A DNA stretch of 64,000 bases from Microbacterium dextranolyticum (GTDB lineage Bacteria; Actinomycetota; Actinomycetes; Actinomycetales; Microbacteriaceae), in contig NZ_JAFBBR010000001.1 in assembly GCF_016907295.1 (NCBI RefSeq), positions 992,001 to 1,056,000 on the forward strand. Reading direction: 5' to 3'. Of the stretch, positions 61,378 to 64,000 are shown piece after piece. Position 1 is the first letter of the stretch. Each line of letters opens with the position of its first letter. A program made the translations under genes and the position numbers. Below the pieces are notes generated by a model that had not been told where the DNA came from, made no database searches, and was given only the letters and a program-made list of their open reading frames with translations.

Positions 61378-62907
61378 ATGACCGAACCGATCCTTCGGAT
61401 GTCCCACATCTCGAAGTCGTTCAACGGCATCCCCGCCCTCTCCGACGTGTCGATCGACGTGCAGCCCGGTGAGGTGCACGCGATCTGCGGCGAGAACGGC
61501 GCGGGTAAGTCGACGCTGATGAAGATCCTCTCCGGCGTCTACCCGACGGGGAGCTTCTCGGGCACGATCACGCTGGAGGGGCAGCCGGTCGCGTTCCGCT
61601 CGATCAACGACAGCGAAGCGGCCGGCGTCGTGATCATCCATCAGGAGCTCGCGCTCAGTCCATACCTCTCCATCGCCGAGAACATCTTCCTCGGCAACGA
61701 GATGGCCCGGCGCGGCGTGATCGACTGGAACCGCACGAACACCGCGGCGGCGGAGCTACTCGATCGCGTCGGCCTGCACGAGAACCCCGCGACCAAGGTC
61801 TACGAGTTGGGTGTCGGCAAGCAGCAGCTCGTCGAGATCGCGAAGGCGCTCGCCAAAGAGGTGAAGCTGCTCATCCTCGACGAGCCCACGGCCGCCCTGA
61901 ACGACGACGATTCCGATCACCTGCTGAACCTCATCGATCAGCTGCGGATGCAGGGCATCACGTGCATCATCATCTCGCACAAGCTCAAAGAGGTGCTGCG
62001 CATCGCGGACAGCATCACGGTGATCCGCGACGGGCGCACGATCGAGACGATGCGCGGAACCGACGCCGACACCGACGAGGGGCACATCATCCGCGCGATG
62101 GTGGGCCGCGACCTCAACAGCCTGTTCCCGCCGCGAGAGCCTGACATCGGCGGCGAGCTGTTCCGCGTCGAGGACTGGACCGTGCACCACCCGGTGGACT
62201 CCGAGCGGGTCGTCATCGCGAACGCGAGCTTCCACGTCCGCGCCGGCGAGATCGTCGGATTCGCCGGTCTCATGGGCGCCGGACGCACCGAACTGGCCAT
62301 GAGCATCTTCGGGCGGATGTACGGGACGAACATCTCCGGACGCGTCTACAAGAACGGCGAGGAGATCGACGTGAAAACGGTGGATGCCGCGATCTCCCAT
62401 GGCATCGCGTACGCCACCGAGGACCGCAAGCGGTACGGGCTGAACCTCATCGGCGACATCCAGGTCAACGTCTCGGCGGCGGCGTTGTCCCGGCTCGCCC
62501 GCCTGGGGGTCGTCGACCGCTTCCGCGAGTACAAGGTGGCCGATTCGTACCGCTACAAGATGAACATCAAAGCGCCCAGCGTCGCCGCGGTGACGGGGCG
62601 CCTGTCGGGCGGCAACCAGCAGAAGGTCGTCCTGTCGAAGTGGATGTTCACCGGGCCGGATGTGCTCATCCTCGACGAGCCCACGCGCGGCATCGACGTC
62701 AGGGCGAAGTACGAGATCTACGGCATCATCAACGAGCTCGCCGCTCAGGGGAAGGCCGTCATCATCATCTCCTCGGAGCTGCCCGAGGTCATCGGACTCT
62801 CCGACCGCATCTACACCATCTCCGAAGGACGCATCACCGCCGAGGTCGAGCGGGCCGATGCCACCCAGGAAACACTCATGCGGCACATGACCGCCGGAAG
62901 GAACTGA
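61378..62907 (+). CDS. mmsA: Multiple-monosaccharide ABC importer ATPase (second copy)
   Basis: A 509-residue tandem ATPase, equal in length to the first copy and collinear with it. Walker [10 protein letters not shown], Walker [16 protein letters not shown], degenerate second P-loop [23 protein letters not shown] and [15 protein letters not shown] preceded by GAGGCAAAA. Three bases separate it from the permease gene. Confidence 0.95.
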   Translation: MTEPILRMSHISKSFNGIPALSDVSIDVQPGEVHAICGENGAGKSTLMKILSGVYPTGSFSGTITLEGQPVAFRSINDSEAAGVVIIHQELALSPYLSIAENIFLGNEMARRGVIDWNRTNTAAAELLDRVGLHENPATKVYELGVGKQQLVEIAKALAKEVKLLILDEPTAALNDDDSDHLLNLIDQLRMQGITCIIISHKLKEVLRIADSITVIRDGRTIETMRGTDADTDEGHIIRAMVGRDLNSLFPPREPDIGGELFRVEDWTVHHPVDSERVVIANASFHVRAGEIVGFAGLMGAGRTELAMSIFGRMYGTNISGRVYKNGEEIDVKTVDAAISHGIAYATEDRKRYGLNLIGDIQVNVSAAALSRLARLGVVDRFREYKVADSYRYKMNIKAPSVAAVTGRLSGGNQQKVVLSKWMFTGPDVLILDEPTRGIDVRAKYEIYGIINELAAQGKAVIIISSELPEVIGLSDRIYTISEGRITAEVERADATQETLMRHMTAGRN

Positions 62908-62910
62908 CTC

Positions 62911-64000
62911 ATGACCACCGTGTCCACCTCGACGACCGAGCCGCCGGTGAAGCGCCGCAGCATCCTGTCGCGGATCAATTTCCGGCAGTACGGCATCCTG
63001 GCCGCGCTCGTCATCATCATCGTCCTGTTCCAGGCGCTCACCGGCGGACGTCTGCTCATGCCGGGCAACGTCAACAACCTCATCCAGCAGAACGCCTATG
63101 TGCTGATCCTCGCCATCGGCATGGTGATGGTCATCATCGCCGGCCATATCGACCTGTCGGTCGGATCCGTCGTCGCGATGGTCGGAGCCATCGCCGCGAT
63201 CGCCATGAAGGACTGGGGTCTGCCGTGGTGGCTGGCGGTCGTCCTGGCGCTCGTGGTCGGCGCCGTCGTGGGAGCGTGGCAGGGACTGTGGATCGCGTTC
63301 GTCGGGATCCCCGCCTTCATCGTCACGCTGGCGGGCATGCTGCTCTTCCGCGGCCTGACCCTGGTGCTCCTCACCGGCGGCACGATCAGTGCGCTGCCCG
63401 ACGAGTTCACCGCGATCGGTGCCGGGTGGCTGCCGCCGGTGTTCGGCTACCTCAACGACCTGGACGCGTTCACCCTGGGACTCGGCGCGGTCGCCAGCGT
63501 GGCGCTGGTCGCCCAGCAGCTGCGTACCCGTGCCACATTGCGGCGACTCGAGCTGCCCCGCGAAGTGGCCTGGTCGTTCTGGCTGAAGAACGGCGTGGCG
63601 GTCCTCGCGATCATGGCCACCTCGGTCATCCTCGCCGCCTACAACGGCACGCCGATCGTGCTCGTCATCCTCGCGGTGCTGGTGCTCGCCTACACGTTCG
63701 TCCTCGACCGCACCGTGTTCGGCCGGCACGTCTACGCGATGGGCGGCAACCATTTTGCCGCGATCATGAGCGGCGTGAAGACGAAGTGGGTGACCTTCTT
63801 CGTGTTCGTCAACATGGGAGTGCTCGCGGGGCTCGCCGGCGTCGTCAGCACGGCGCGCGCGGGCAGCGCGGTCGCCTCGGCGGGCCAGAACTACGAGCTC
63901 GACGCGATCGCGGCCGTCTTCATCGGCGGCGCCGCGGTGCAGGGCGGCATCGGCACGGTCGTGGGCGCGGTCATCGGTGGTCTCGTCATGGGCGTGCTGA
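62911..64000 (+). CDS. mmsB: Multiple-monosaccharide ABC importer permease (second copy), 3'-partial
   Basis: The open frame runs off the window after 363 codons. AIGMVMVIIAGHIDLSVGSV near residue 70, WIAFVGIPAFIVTLAGMLLF near 130 and GRHVYAMGGNHFAAIMSGVK near 271 match the first-copy permease. AIAAVFIGGAAVQGGIGTVV shows that little of the C-terminus is missing. SD GGAAGGAA lies before ATG 62911. Confidence 0.93.
   Translation, partial: MTTVSTSTTEPPVKRRSILSRINFRQYGILAALVIIIVLFQALTGGRLLMPGNVNNLIQQNAYVLILAIGMVMVIIAGHIDLSVGSVVAMVGAIAAIAMKDWGLPWWLAVVLALVVGAVVGAWQGLWIAFVGIPAFIVTLAGMLLFRGLTLVLLTGGTISALPDEFTAIGAGWLPPVFGYLNDLDAFTLGLGAVASVALVAQQLRTRATLRRLELPREVAWSFWLKNGVAVLAIMATSVILAAYNGTPIVLVILAVLVLAYTFVLDRTVFGRHVYAMGGNHFAAIMSGVKTKWVTFFVFVNMGVLAGLAGVVSTARAGSAVASAGQNYELDAIAAVFIGGAAVQGGIGTVVGAVIGGLVMGVL

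Overview
The window reads as a contiguous piece of chromosome from a high-GC actinobacterium of the Microbacteriaceae, most likely Microbacterium or a close relative. The grounds are the very high third-position GC, the order pgsA-cinA-clgR-DUF3046-recA-recX, a PriA-type HisA, a lexA gene diverging from a LysM gene, and many start codons that sit only about 6 bases behind a TANNNT -10 box. No rRNA, tRNA, CRISPR array, insertion sequence or phage gene was seen. Coding density is high, and the long open frames opposite real genes look like GC-driven shadows.

Layout. 1-6.9 kb: chromosome segregation, phospholipid and SOS genes (ftsK, pgsA, cinA, clgR, DUF3046, recA, recX, a small zinc-ribbon protein). 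7-9.9 kb: a reverse-strand metal-chelate or F420-0 type ABC importer behind a palindromic operator candidate. 10-14.2 kb: a helicase-associated-domain protein, miaB, miaA and dapF. 14.2-17.5 kb: DyP peroxidase, an RsmC-like methyltransferase and hflX. 17.5-20.6 kb: a LysR regulator diverging from mesX-mesD, a folate-independent methionine synthase pair. 20.7-24 kb: S9 peptidase and a membrane protein. 24-25.3 kb: the lexA/LysM SOS divergon. 25.4-29.5 kb: hisC, hisB, hisH, priA and sseB. 29.5-32.5 kb: a large hairpin, DUF1844, infC-rpmI-rplT and a SpoU methyltransferase. 32.6-36 kb: glutamate-type ABC importer gluABCD. 36-42 kb: pheST and an ABC exporter. 42-50.1 kb: arginine operon argCJBDF, a membrane acyltransferase-like gene and argH, preceded by an Arg-rich leader peptide candidate. 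50.1-54.5 kb: SatD, membrane proteins, tyrS and a 43-residue membrane protein. 54.6-64 kb: a lacI gene with an in-frame amber codon, then two tandem paralogous sugar ABC operons, the second cut by the window end.

How the parts connect. recA and the LysM gene carry LexA-box-like palindromes, so DNA damage should induce repair together with a division block. The arginine genes form one overlapping unit without argR or argG, which makes the Arg-codon-rich leader a plausible alternative control. MesX/MesD would convert homocysteine to methionine without folate under LysR control. The LacI-family regulator should act at a 24-bp palindrome at the start of the first sugar operon, but its gene is interrupted. 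In all three complete importer operons that read binding protein then downstream genes, a strong hairpin follows the binding-protein gene, which fits overproduction of the binding protein.
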